A stretch of DNA of 64,000 nucleotides from Mercurialis annua. Its lineage: Eukaryota > Streptophyta > Magnoliopsida > Malpighiales > Euphorbiaceae. The translations under genes were made by a program, and so were the position numbers. The stretch is taken from the NCBI RefSeq assembly GCF_937616625.2, contig NC_065571.1, positions 48,221,651 to 48,285,650 of the forward strand, read 5' to 3'. A model generated the notes under the pieces. That model saw nothing but the letters and a program-made list of their open reading frames with translations, was not told the DNA's origin and did not search any database. Position 1 is the first letter of the stretch. Each line of letters begins with the position of its first letter. Shown here piece by piece: positions 34,423-45,051 of the stretch.

Positions 34423-35395
34423 ATGCCTAATACACGACGTGCCAAAAAACCGCTAGAACCGTTTCAATCAAACCTAACATCCTTCGAAAGAAGTATCCAA
34501 AAAACAGCTCGGAAATCCAAAACAATGGAGGACGACCGTAACCCTCCGTTGAATCATGATGGGGTTATTCCACCACCACAACCACCACATGATGGCCTAG
34601 CTCTTAATAGAGCAAACGAAAGGGTTGTCCCTCATCCGGAAAGACGTACCTTGGGAGAGTTCTTCTTACCCAACGTGGATAACGCCAACTATGGATGTTT
34701 TGCACCTCCTATCCTCGCTAACAACTTTGAAATCAAGCCGGGAACGATTCAACTACTTGAAAGTCGTTGCCAATTTTATGGGTTGGAAAGCGAGGATCCA
34801 AACGCTCACCTTTCAAAATTCACGGAGGTGTGCAACACATTCAAAATCCATAATGTGACGGAGGATCAAATCAAGCTTCGTCTTTTCCCTTTCTCTTTGA
34901 GGGATAAGGCGAGGAATTGGATTCAATCACTTCCAAGTACCTCAATCACAACATGGAAGCAATTGGCACAAACTTTTCTCAATAAGTATTTCTCCATGGG
35001 CAATACAGCGAGGATGACCAAGGAAATCATAGATTTTCTCCAATTACATGGTGAATCTCTATACCAAGTTTGGGAACGCTTCAAAGAGCTTCAAATAAAT
35101 TGTCCGCATCATCACCTAGGTAGAGAACACCTTATCTCTATCTTCTACAATGGTACCAATGAGCGTACACGGACAACTATCGATGAAGCATCGGGAGGAT
35201 CACTTATGAAGAAGACTTATGATGAGGCCAACAATTTGCAAGAGGAACTCGCTACAAATAGTTGTTCTTGGTCAACCGAGCGGTTGAGGCAACCACCTCA
35301 AAAGGGTATAATGACCCTCGAGCAAACCCAAGAATTTGAAGCAATGAAAGCGAAGAATGCAACACTTCTAGCACAACTCGAAGTAGACATATATA
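34423..35395 (+). pseudogene. Athila gag, 3'-truncated
   Basis: ATG 34423 lies about 150 bases after the PBS. The N-terminus is basic and Pro-rich, followed by the retrotransposon gag (capsid) domain with DKARNWIQSLP, TTWKQLAQTFLNKYF and YQVWERFKELQINCPHH, then the HHLGREHLISIFYNG block. The frame is intact to about 35390 (AQLEV), where gag-like sequence stops and unrelated sequence begins. No zinc knuckle, protease or RT follows. The frame happens to stay open to 35580, but that tail is not gag-like. The family product packages element RNA. Confidence 0.85.
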
Positions 35396-36000
35396 ATATA
35401 AGAAAAGACAAACAACCCTTTGTTCAATCTGTACCCCTAGTTTTTGGTATAACTTGTCAAATTGCTTTCATTTGGATAAATCATCAAACACTTGGTGGGC
35501 AACTCACGCTTAGAGGAGATGAAAGAGGTTCGATTATATATTCCATTACAAATAGCATTATTTTACAGTCTCGGAATTAGGTTTGATTGGATATTAACTT
35601 CAACTAATTATTATTTACAAATATTGACCGGTAGTTCGTTCAACATCGGAATCACTACCGGAAATACAAAAAATAAATATACCGGAGCTCGACCCATACC
35701 CATTTATCAGTAAAAGAACGCAAGACAATAAAAACTTTCTACTTCGCCTCTTTTACTATTTCAGTGCTTCCATCTCCGTTGTCTCTGAAATCGAGATTTT
35801 GAAGAATGAGAGAGCGACTCAGCTTGCAATTTCATGTTTGATCGGAGAAGATATTTCAGCCTTTTTGACCGTAAAAATAGAAAATGAAGACGCAAAAATT
35901 AATGCGGATCAAATTGCTATGCATTTTTGTAGCGAGACATTAAAAATCGTAATTTTGATATTTAATCGTATAATTAGCTCTTGTATAAAAGGCTGAACAA
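35396..36000 (+). other. Unrecognised sequence with short open frames at the gag break
   Basis: Two short frames, 35492-35713 (73 residues, including SSFNIGITTGNTKNKYTGAR) and 35799-35996 (65 residues, including RATQLAISCLIGEDISAFL), have less biased composition than the surrounding AT-rich DNA. They could be pieces of a broken gene or a captured fragment. I do not recognise either. No start context, splice pattern or terminator supports a working gene. Confidence 0.25.
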
Positions 36001-36550
36001 GCTTTGTTTTACAGATATCTATAACAAAAATATTCAATCTTACATTAAACTTTCTCTGTATTAACAAAGACATGTTTTAATCTCACATTCAGACCAGATA
36101 TTTTATTTATTTATTCAAAAACCCTAATCATTGACAAATTGTTATTTTGACTAATTAAGAGAAAGAAGCCAATTGGCAAATTGCCATGCATTAGCTAGAC
36201 GCTATAGGACACACGAATAAATGAATAATAATTCTCACCATTTTTATTAGTTTGATTGTTTAAAACCGTTTAGTTTTTTTTTTTTAAATTCTCTTGTAAA
36301 ATCAGTGATAAATTTTTATTTTAATAATTTTATCAAAATTAATTGGTTGAAAACATTTTTGATATTATTTTTTAATTTTTCAAGATGATATATGTTTTTC
36401 ATATTTTCTCCGTCCTATAATTATATAAAATACTAGCACATTAACGTGCACATGAATTAAAAAATACCACTAAAATTATATACTTTTTGAATAACATCTA
36501 AATAACTCTTAATTCTAGTTATTATATTTTAATTGGTTAAAATTAAAAAA

Positions 36551-36921
36551 AGATCACATCCTCAAAATATACCAAACCTTTATGATTTTTGTCAATTATG
36601 ACCAAATCTTTTAAAATTTGAAAATATAACATATTTTTGGATATCATATTTCTTTTATAGCCATTTTGAATCGGTTTGGTTTTTTTATTATAATTAAACT
36701 TTTTGTTATAACACAACATGTAAATGTTTGATATTATATTGTGATTAAATCTTTTTTGATCTTATATATGGTTGTTATGTTGGTAAGAAAATTGATTTTA
36801 TTCGAATTTGACTATAAAAGGTACATAATTTACCAAAACTGATTATATTTGACAGTTTGGAAAGGTTTGGTCATAACTGACAAAAATCGCAAAGATTTGG
36901 TATATTTAGAGAATTTGGCCT
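36551..36921. mobile_element. Foldback MITE
   Basis: Arms of about 60 bases: left AATATACCAAACCTTTATGA, TTTTTGTCAATTATGACCAA; right has the complements (TTTGGTCATAACTGACAAAA, AAAGATTTGGTATATTTAG). About 240 bases lie between the arms, with no coding frame. Confidence 0.7.
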
Positions 36922-37397
36922 TAAAAAAATTATTAAAATTATCAATATCAGTCTATAACACCCATGAAAATAAATAAGAATAATTTTATAAAAGCTAAAT
37001 AAGAGCATTTAATGAATTGTTTCGGGTGCATTTTATAATTTCTTGACTCTAATTTTTCATTAGAAAGGACTAAATAAATTTATAATTTTATTAATATAAT
37101 TTGTCCATTTGGTTACACAAAAATGTATCTTTTAGCAAAATGGTGACCGAAAATGACAAAAAAATACCTTTTTAGTGTACTATTAAAAATTAATTTTATA
37201 AAACCAAATTCAAACACTTAAATAGTAATTTCAGGAAAAATTCAAACACTACTAACATAATTGATTCTTTAAAAATATTAATCTTATAGCAGCAGCATAG
37301 TTTCCACTTTGCTTCCATCATCACATCTTGTGATCATTGCACCAAAGCTTAATTTAATTCCTTTGTAAATAGAATGCATATGCCATTTGAAGTTTAA
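36922..37397. other. Intergenic, no gene seen
   Basis: AT-rich DNA between two MITEs upstream of the kinase gene. Nothing else recognised. Confidence 0.5.
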
Positions 37398-37622
37398 GAG
37401 AATTTTTTTATATAGATTCAGTCTACCACGTTATTTGTGGGTTAAGCCAATTATATCATAACATCTCATTGTAATGAGGGTATTCTTATAATTTTATTTG
37501 TTATTTGCATACACTTTTAAATAATGATATTACAAAAATACTCTCGTTTTAATAAGGTGTTATAATATGATTGTCTTAGTCCACGAATAATGTGGTGGAC
37601 TGAGTCTACTTAAAAAAAATTC
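37398..37622. mobile_element. Inverted-repeat MITE, family A, copy 2
   Basis: Same family as 4476-4698: ends GAGAATT...TATATAGATTCAGT and the complement of AGTAGACTCAGTCCACCAC, similar length (225 bp) and similar inner words (TCATAACATCTCATT). It lies about 290 bases upstream of the PTI1-like kinase start, so it is in that promoter region. Confidence 0.75.
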
Positions 37623-37827
37623 GAAGTCTAAACTTTGAGTATACGTAATTATGTAAACTTAATTAATAATATTTTAAGTTCAATTGTCAATTAATATTAC
37701 TAAAACGGCTAAGCAATCTTTTCTTCTATTAATTATTTAATTAAACAACTTCCATTATTGATAATAATGACTTAGTTAAATCCGTTGAAAACTGGTACTA
37801 AGCCGGCCAAAGTCGGCTGCTATTGCA

Positions 37828-37836
37828 ATATATAGA
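37828..37836 (+). promoter_or_regulatory. Candidate TATA box of the PTI1-like kinase
   Basis: AATATATAG about 80 bases upstream of the start codon. A TTTTTGCAG stretch just before the ATG could also be a splice acceptor of a 5'-UTR intron, in which case the true promoter would be further upstream. Confidence 0.4.
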
Positions 37837-37909
37837 AATGACATTTTTCATGTTTTAAACTGATTAATTTATAGTTTTTGTGAGTGAACAATCCCATAAT
37901 TTTTGCAGT

Positions 37910-40519
37910 ATGGGATCGTCCTTAAGTTGCTGTGGCAAAAGGAAGATCGATGATGGGTAAAATATAGATTCATTAATTATTTAATAGTTTAATATCTATA
38001 TAGTATGTTTGATAATTTGTTTGGATTTAGGGCAAACTTGATAAGTGGAAGCAATAATGCACATTCATGGAGGATTTTCACGTACAAGGAGTTGCATACT
38101 GCAACTAATGGTTTCAGTGAGGATAACAAGCTTGGTGAAGGTGGTTTTGGCAGTGTCTATTGGGGTAAAACTTCCGACGGTCTTCAGGTAACTAACTCAT
38201 TTTACCGACTTGCTTTATTTATGTGGATACTACTCTTTCTGCTCCATTCTAATTGTCAAGAAACTTTATGCATATTGTTTAAGAAAATTCATTACATATA
38301 TACCTAATAGAATAATAAATCTAAATTTATAGGTTGCTGCAATTTTATCCAAAATTTTAATTTTTTTAATAATAATCTAGTTTCAACATTTTATTGAAAT
38401 TTTAGTCAATTTTTTTGAATTAGTTTAACTTTTTCAATTTTTAAATTAACTCCATAATTACCAGACTACATTTTTCAAAACTTCAAAATTTAACTTTTAA
38501 TATTAAAAAACTTAAAAAATAACATTAAAATCTAATCATAAATTCCCCAACTTTTTTGATGATTGAAGGAAAAAAAAGAGCTTAAAACTAAAAATGATCG
38601 GAAAAGTCAAAGAAAACTAATTATTAAATACATCATTTAAAAATAGAGTAAATGATAACAATAAATTAGATGGAAAAATTATCAAAATTGGCGTGACCTT
38701 TCAATTTAGTTAGAAAAAATATCAAAATTATAAATTCGAATAAATTTGTACAAATAAATGATGTGTAGATAGCGGTGAAAAAGTTGAAAGCAATGAATTC
38801 AAAAGCAGAAATGGAATTTGCAGTGGAAGTAGAAGTTCTTGGAAGGGTTAGGCACAAGAATTTATTGGGGCTAAGAGGATATTGTGCTGCAACTGATCAA
38901 CGGCTCATAGTGTACGATTACATGCCTAATCTAAGCTTATTGTCTCATCTCCACGGTCAATTTTCTTCTGATGTTCACTTAGATTGGAAGAGGAGGATCA
39001 ACATTGCTATTTGTTCTGCTGAAGGCCTTTTGTAAGTTCACTTAACCAATAATTTCTGTTAAAATATAATGTTTTCAATCTTTTTTAACTTCTGACTAAA
39101 TGTTTTAATTTGTAATTCATTACATTAAACATACTAAAAGTACATTTCAAAATTGAACAATCAGTACTGAAATTTGCCTAATGTTTTCTGCTGACTAGCT
39201 TCTAAATTAGGTTAAAATTGACAAAACTAAAAGTTTTTGTTTGATTTGCAAAAATAGAAAAAGTTTGGGCTACCAGGCATTTTTAATACAAATAATTATT
39301 TAACTCTTGTATTACGTCATTCTTACAACACAAATAAATTGTAATATATGCAATATTGAAATATCTAACGATTAAACAAGCATTAAATATCTCAACATTA
39401 CAAAACTCTTATTGCAGAGGCGGAATCGGTCTTTTGGATAAAAGGCCAACTGCCCCCCTTATTCCTTTTTACAAAATACATTTTTAACGTTTTTAATATT
39501 ATTCTTACAAATAGCCTCCAAATTGTTGGTACAATTAAGCCCTTATATTGAAATTTTTAGTTTCACTTTTTTCTCATTGGCTCATTGCACGAATTACGTG
39601 GCATAACCATTCATTACATGGGTAATTACAAATGGGAAGATAGAATTGAAGTTGAAACTCTCATATCAAATTATTCCAATCATAAAGCTGATAAATAATA
39701 TGCTTGTTAGTTAATTCATGAGCGTGAAATAAAATTTCTTAATCTATTCAAAAACTATATTTTCTAAAACAATCTGCATAAAATGTGATGAACAGGTACC
39801 TACACCATGAGGTTACACCACACATAATTCATAGAGACATAAAGGCAAGCAATGTGCTATTAGACTCAAATTTTGAGCCATTAGTGGCAGATTTTGGATT
39901 TGCGAAGCTAATACCAGAAGGTGTAAGTCACATGACCACAAGAGTTAAGGGCACATTAGGTTACTTAGCCCCTGAATATGCAATGTGGGGCAAAGTTTCA
40001 GAAAGTTGTGATGTTTATAGCTTTGGAATTCTCTTACTCGAAATTCTCACCGCAAGAAAACCTATCGAAAAGCTTCCGGGTGGCGTAAAAAGAACAATTA
40101 CTGAATGGGCTGAGCCATTGATCATTAAAGGAAGATTAAAAGACCTTGTTGATCCTAAACTTAGAGGCAATTTTGATGAAAATCAGCTTAAACAAGCTAT
40201 TAATGTTGCAGCCTTATGCGTGCAAAATGAACCCGAACGACGCCCTAACATGAAGGAAGTTGTTAGCATGCTAAAAGGGTACGATCCTAGAGGTCAAATT
40301 ATGCAATCAAGGATTGAAAGTGCTAAGTATAAGGAAGAATTACTCGTATTTGATCAAACTAGCGATGACGATGATGGTGGTGGTGATCGACATGGAGATG
40401 ACGATGTTGATGATAGCGAGTATGGTGTCTTTGGTACTATGGAAGTTCCGAAAATTATTGATCCTTATAAGCGTTTCGGAGGTAATATGAAAATGAGTGA
40501 AACTCGAACTCGAAACTAG
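37910..40519 (+). CDS. PTI1-like receptor-like cytoplasmic kinase (At3g15890 type)
   Basis: Four exons inferred from frame and GT...AG sites: 37910-37956, 38031-38187, 38769-39031, 39796-40519, giving 396 residues. The N-terminus MGSSLSCCG fits N-myristoylation (Gly2) and palmitoylation (Cys7/8), hence membrane anchoring without an ectodomain. The kinase domain has GEGGFGSVYWG (51-61), Lys72 in IAVKK, HRDIKASN (168-175), DFG (188-190) and GTLGYLAPEYA, so it should be catalytically active. The layout and sequence match the Arabidopsis At3g15890 'PTI1-like tyrosine-protein kinase' group, but with canonical HRD and DFG. The C-tail is Asp/Gly-rich. Such kinases relay receptor signals; the partner and pathway are not shown. 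Splice sites are predicted, not proven. Confidence 0.9.
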
Positions 40520-41716
40520 TGAGGAACGTTGCTACTCGATCTCCATTTATATTGTCTATATGGACATGAACTTATATTTTTGATTATGGTATGTGAAAAT
40601 TAAATTGATTATCGAATATATATATATACACTTTTTGTATAATATAATGGTGAAGAATATTGCTTATATTTTAAGAATATTAACTATGTTGTGGATCTAT
40701 TCTTTCATATCTTCATTACTGCTTGAGCTATGGAAGCGTGAAACCTCTTCTTCCTATTATGAAAAATGACCTCTTTTTGTCATCTTAAAAATCTAAAAAA
40801 ATGAGTTTATGGAGTTGGGTTGGAGTTATTAAACTCTAAATGGTAGGATCTAATTTATTTTTAGAGTTGGGTTGGAGATGGCCTAACTCATGGCATATGC
40901 ATTTCTATCTAAAGGACCAAGGTCGTATTCAATAGCACCTTGACACCTATTTCAAAAAATTTGCTATATTTTCGTACTTTATATATGTTAACTTTAAAAA
41001 TTAAATGTATCATGTTTGCAAGCGGCAGAGAAGCCGTGAATCAAACTTGATTCACTCAGATTTATGGATATCTAGTGAAATGGACTAGATGAGATTCGTC
41101 ATCTAGCCAATGTTAGAACTACCTTATATTACCGACATAAAATATTTTATTCGCCTACAGATGCATAAGACACCGTGCAATAAACCATAAGATTTAAGGT
41201 TTGAAATATGGTCCAAAATACCACAAATAATGAAAATCGTAATTATGAGGGCAATAGCACATCAAAATCTCTAATCAATACCGAAAAATAATCAGAAAAC
41301 CTGTAAATAACTGAAAATAAATTAAAAAACGGATAAACATGTATAGAAACAAAAAAAAAACGAGAATATAATTCTCATTGCTAATCATGGCAAATAAGAA
41401 AAATATTGTCGTAAACAAGCATCTAATTTCAAATATCTAACAAATAATCAAACAGTCTGAATTTTATTCTTTTTAAATGCACAAAATTTGAACCATATAT
41501 ATAATTGTGGCTGATTTAATTATTTTACCATCTTGAATGGTTACAAACACATCTATTATATTGTTATGAAAATTTAAAAAATCCTATGTCTTCGATAAAA
41601 AAAAATTGAATTAGTTGGTTACTTTCTAATTTTAATTAGTTGACAATGCAATTTGTTGATCCACATTATGTAATATTGATCTGGATGTTCATTCAAATTA
41701 AAGAACATCAACATAT
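40520..41716. other. Intergenic, 3' of the kinase
   Basis: AT-rich DNA. A short TATATATATA run lies at about 40617. 'tggagttgggttggagtt' and 'tagagttgggttggagatgg' near 40810-40880 form a weak direct repeat. No gene was recognised. Confidence 0.45.
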
Positions 41717-41721
41717 TCGTT
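41717..41721 (+). repeat. Target-site duplication TCGTT, left copy (copia)
   Basis: TCGTT before the 5' LTR; identical copy at 44170-44174. Confidence 0.9.
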
Positions 41722-42164
41722 TGTTAGGATTATTCCTAGAATTCTAATTAGTTTAGGATTTTAATTTATCCTAATATGTGTTGGATATTGATTATGTCAT
41801 TATTAGGTTTGTGTAGGAAAAGGAAGTCTAAATCTTTTTTGGATTTGAACTCCTTATTCCTTTGACCTATTTAGAACACTATAAATAGACAAGCTCATGG
41901 CTTGTATAATTTAAGAGTATGAGGCAGATTAATACGACCAAAGTATTATTTGGGTTTATTGTTGGGTTTGGGCATTAGAAAAATCTCTACCGTTCTTTTG
42001 TATTCTTCATCTTTTAGTGAATAAAACTCATTTCTTTGCCCGTGGAGTTGTCATTGACGAACCACGTAAATCTTGTGTTTGTTTTTAATTCGATTCTATA
42101 TTTTGCCATAAGCTTGATTTCCTAATTTATTTTCTGCTATTCCGCTACGGCTAATCTCACAACC
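41722..42164 (+). repeat. Copia 5' LTR
   Basis: 443 bases, TGTTAGGATTATTCC to CTCACAACC. A TATA-like ACTATAAATAGAC lies near 41879. It differs from the 3' LTR mostly by transitions. Confidence 0.9.
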
Positions 42165-42218
42165 AGTGGTATCGGAGCGACAGTTCTGATTTGGGATTTA
42201 TTTAGGAAATTTTCTGAT

Positions 42219-43064
42219 ATGGCTATGACAAAATTTGAAATTGAGAAGTTTGATCGCACTAAGAGTTTTGTCTTATGGCAAATCAAGATGCGTGATTGTT
42301 TAACACAAGCTGGATTGCAAAAAGCATTACAGGAGAAGGAGAAGCTATTAGAGAAGATGACTGGAGACGAGATTGAAGATTTAGATGAGAGAGCTCTATC
42401 TACCATCCGACTATGTTTATCTGATGATATTTTGCGTGAAGTTCTACGCGAAAAATCCGCTTTGGATTTGTGGAAGAAACTTGAAACGCAGTTCTTGAAG
42501 AAAAATCTCACCAGTAAACTTGTTGTCAAAAACCGTCTACATATGCTCCATATGGCTGAAGGTACGTCTTTGAAAACACACCTTGGGGAATTCAATTCCA
42601 TTATAATGGATTTGGAGAGTCTGGATATTAAATATGATGAAGAAGATCTGTCTCTTATGTTGCTTCGTTCATTACCTTCTGATTATAAGCAATTTCGTGA
42701 AAAATTAATATTTAATCATGATACGCTTTCTGTTGAGGGAGTTAAATCTGCCCTATTTTCGAAGGAGTTAATGGATAAGGAGCTAATGGGGAATGCTAGT
42801 CAGATGTCTGATACTGCCTTTACAATCAGTACTAGCATGAAGACAGATTACGATAACAAGTGTCTGAAACACAAAAACTCTACTTGTAATTATTGCAAGA
42901 AGAAGGGGCATCTAAAGATTGATTGTTGGAAAAATCCAAAAAGCAAAAACTACCGAAAGCCTAACGTTCAAGCCAATATTGTTGAAGATGAATCAGATGA
43001 GGACCATGAAGATGTGTTAGCAGTTTGGAATAGAGATTCAGGTTTTAGGGGGAGCCGGTTCTAA
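42219..43064 (+). CDS. Copia gag polyprotein, N-terminal part
   Basis: 281 residues, in frame from the first ATG after the PBS. It starts with a DUF4219/UBN2-type copia gag domain (FEIEKFDRTKSFVLWQIKM, LWKKLETQFL, LHMLHMAEGTSL), then a CCHC zinc knuckle (CNYCKKKGHLKIDC, C-X2-C-X4-H-X4-C) at about residues 225-238 and an acidic linker. A TAA at 43062-43064 ends it; the protease part continues in the same frame after the stop. A GCCGGTTCTAAAACCGGTTT stretch just there is palindromic. Gag could still be made, which is unusual for such a reduced element. Confidence 0.85.
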   Translation: MAMTKFEIEKFDRTKSFVLWQIKMRDCLTQAGLQKALQEKEKLLEKMTGDEIEDLDERALSTIRLCLSDDILREVLREKSALDLWKKLETQFLKKNLTSKLVVKNRLHMLHMAEGTSLKTHLGEFNSIIMDLESLDIKYDEEDLSLMLLRSLPSDYKQFREKLIFNHDTLSVEGVKSALFSKELMDKELMGNASQMSDTAFTISTSMKTDYDNKCLKHKNSTCNYCKKKGHLKIDCWKNPKSKNYRKPNVQANIVEDESDEDHEDVLAVWNRDSGFRGSRF

Positions 43065-43637
43065 AACCGGTTTAACCCAGAGAACCGGCTTGGTCCAAAA
43101 GTGCAGCATAAATCTATAAGTTCAAAATTTTATGCAGATTCGGGTTGTTTATATCACATTTGTGCCAATTTCAATTGGTTTTCCGACTACAACAGAGTTG
43201 ATAGTGGAGTTGTAGTTATGGGCAATGGTCGAGCTTGCAGAATTTTGGGCATTGGTTCAGTCAAGATCAAGATGCATGATGGAAAAGTTAGAACATTTAC
43301 CGACGTTCGACATGTTCCTGAAATGCGTAAGAATCTTATTTCTCTATCTACTTTAGAAATTTGTGGATATGAGTTTTATGGCAGGAATGGGGTTTTGGAT
43401 ATTGTGAAAGATGTTGTGGTGTTATTGAAAGCTCATAGAGTTGGTCGTTTGTATGAGATTGATGGATCAGTTACGACTTCGTCTCTTTCGCCAGATTCTA
43501 CTGATGACATAGCCAAGATCAAGGCCAACAAATTCGCAGCTGCGTGCCAATTGGTTGATAAGTTATTTGATTTATCTATTATGTCATTTTGCAAGTTCAA
43601 GACGTTCTTGGGCTTGTTTGGAATTTCTCAATTATAG
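43065..43637 (+). pseudogene. Copia protease and gag-pre-integrase fragment
   Basis: In frame with gag but behind its stop. The aspartic-protease motif region reads ADSGCLYHIC (usual pattern DSG), followed by VVMGNGRACRILGIGSVKI and VRHVPEMRKNLISLSTLE, then the GAG-pre-integrase-like VGRLYEI. After about 43490 similarity stops and the sequence jumps to the 3' untranslated region, marking the deletion of integrase, RT and RNase H. Confidence 0.8.
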
Positions 43638-43726
43638 TAACCTGTTATGGTGAAGTGGAGAAGGTGGAGTTTGGTTGTCATTCTAATTTATTGAAGATGC
43701 AAGAGAATTCTAGTCAAGGGGGAGAT

Positions 43727-44169
43727 TGTTAGGATTATTCCTAGAATTCTAATTAGTTTAGGACTTTAATTTATCCTAATATGTGTTGGATGTTGATTAT
43801 GTCATTATTAGGTTTGTGTAGGAAAAGGAAGTCTAAATCCTTTTTGGATTTGAACTCCTTATTCCTTTGACCTATTTAGAACACTATAAATAGACAAGCT
43901 CATGGCTTGTATAATTTAAGAGTGTGAGGCAGATTAATACGACCAAAGTATTATTTGGGTTTATTGTTGGGTTTGGGTATTAGAAAAATCTCTACCGTTC
44001 TTTTGTATTCTTCATCTTTTAGTGAATAAAACTCATTTCTTTGCCCGTGGAGTTGTCATTGACGAACCACGTAAATCTTGTGTTTGTTTTTAGTTCGATT
44101 CTATATTTTGCCATAAGCTTGATTTCCTAATTTATTTTCTGCTATTCCGCTGCGGCTAATCTCACAACA
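43727..44169 (+). repeat. Copia 3' LTR
   Basis: 443 bases, TGTTAGG to CTCACAACA, followed by TCGTT. Confidence 0.9.
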
Positions 44170-44174
44170 TCGTT
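44170..44174 (+). repeat. Target-site duplication TCGTT, right copy (copia)
   Basis: Identical to 41717-41721. Confidence 0.9.
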
Positions 44175-45040
44175 AAAGATAATTTATATATAAGGCTAAA
44201 AATAATTTTAGACATGTCAACTTTATAATTTCTGGTTTGAAGTTGTTTGTAACTACAAACAATTACAATGACTCATAGTTTGACAAAATACCTTTGAAAT
44301 ATAGCTAATATTCTAAAGAACTTTGTACTATCATTTTTGTTTAAAATGTCCTTGTACTATTTTTTTTTCTTCAGATCCCTCTATTTATATAATTTTTTAT
44401 TTTCAGGTCAATTTTTAGTTTTTTCCAGTCCCTATATTTACAATTTTTTTGTTTCTCCAATCCCTTAAAAAGATCTAAAAATCGGAATATTAATAGATTA
44501 CATATAATGTAAAATTAATGCATAGATCGAACGGTAACTTGAATGGAAGAAAATAATATTTTTTGCTGAAAAACAGGGCAGAACGGCCCCGTGCCACTCT
44601 AGGCTGATACATGATAAATATAATTTTTGGGCTCTACGCGATTTTTCATGAAAAAACACAATCAACAAACTCAATGAGGACCTTACTAACTCCCACATTG
44701 ACAAATCAACAACAAAAACTTGGTTTTGGGCAACAATGGATCTAATCATGCAAACTCTGAATTTCAAAGTTTATAAATAAAGAACACAAAAATCACTAAA
44801 TGATTCGAATTTGATGAACACGTATAATTAGGAAGGCTTATGCATCTATCTGAATTGGATTCTGAAAAGTATCATTCTAATTTTTTTTTGTTTTCAGGTG
44901 ATCCAAATGAAAAATCCAACTCTTTAATCGTCTATAACGGTTTAATTTGAAAATTGAGCTGAGAATGAGTGTTTCTAGTTTTAGTGAGGTCGACTTTTAT
45001 GATTTCAGGTTTGACAATTTTTTAATTCAACTAAGCTAAT
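44175..45040. other. Intergenic, no gene seen
   Basis: AT-rich, with MITE-arm-like phrases at 44310-44470 (repeated 'ccctatatttacaattttt' style text) that lack a clear inverted partner. Confidence 0.4.
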
Positions 45041-45051
45041 TCAGACAACTC

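Larger units (their letters stand above)
25060..35395 (+). mobile_element. Athila-lineage Ty3/gypsy element in circularly permuted order
   Basis: Reading left to right: the 3' part of pol (RNase H, integrase), a noncoding spacer with palindromes, ORF3, a 3' noncoding region, a single LTR (32644-34246), the primer-binding site and gag. A normal element reads LTR-PBS-gag-pol-ORF3-PPT-LTR, so the order is rotated, with the break between gag and RNase H; protease and reverse transcriptase are missing. One LTR lies between the 3' end of one unit and the 5' end of another. The spacer shares its palindromic motif with this LTR, suggesting one element family or copy. A foreign solo LTR (29315-30972) sits inside. 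Outer edges are estimated from where protein similarity stops. Confidence 0.75.
41722..44169 (+). mobile_element. Ty1/copia element with an internal deletion
   Basis: Complete ends but only 2.4 kb long: 443-bp LTRs (41722-42164 and 43727-44169), a tRNA-Met-type PBS (TGGTATCGGAGC, 42167-42178), gag, a protease region, then a jump to the 3' untranslated part and a purine tract (AAGGGGGAGA, about 43716-43725). Integrase, reverse transcriptase and RNase H are missing. A perfect TCGTT duplication flanks it. The LTRs differ at about eight positions (roughly 2 percent by eye), so the insertion is fairly recent. It could move only with enzymes from an intact relative. Confidence 0.93.
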
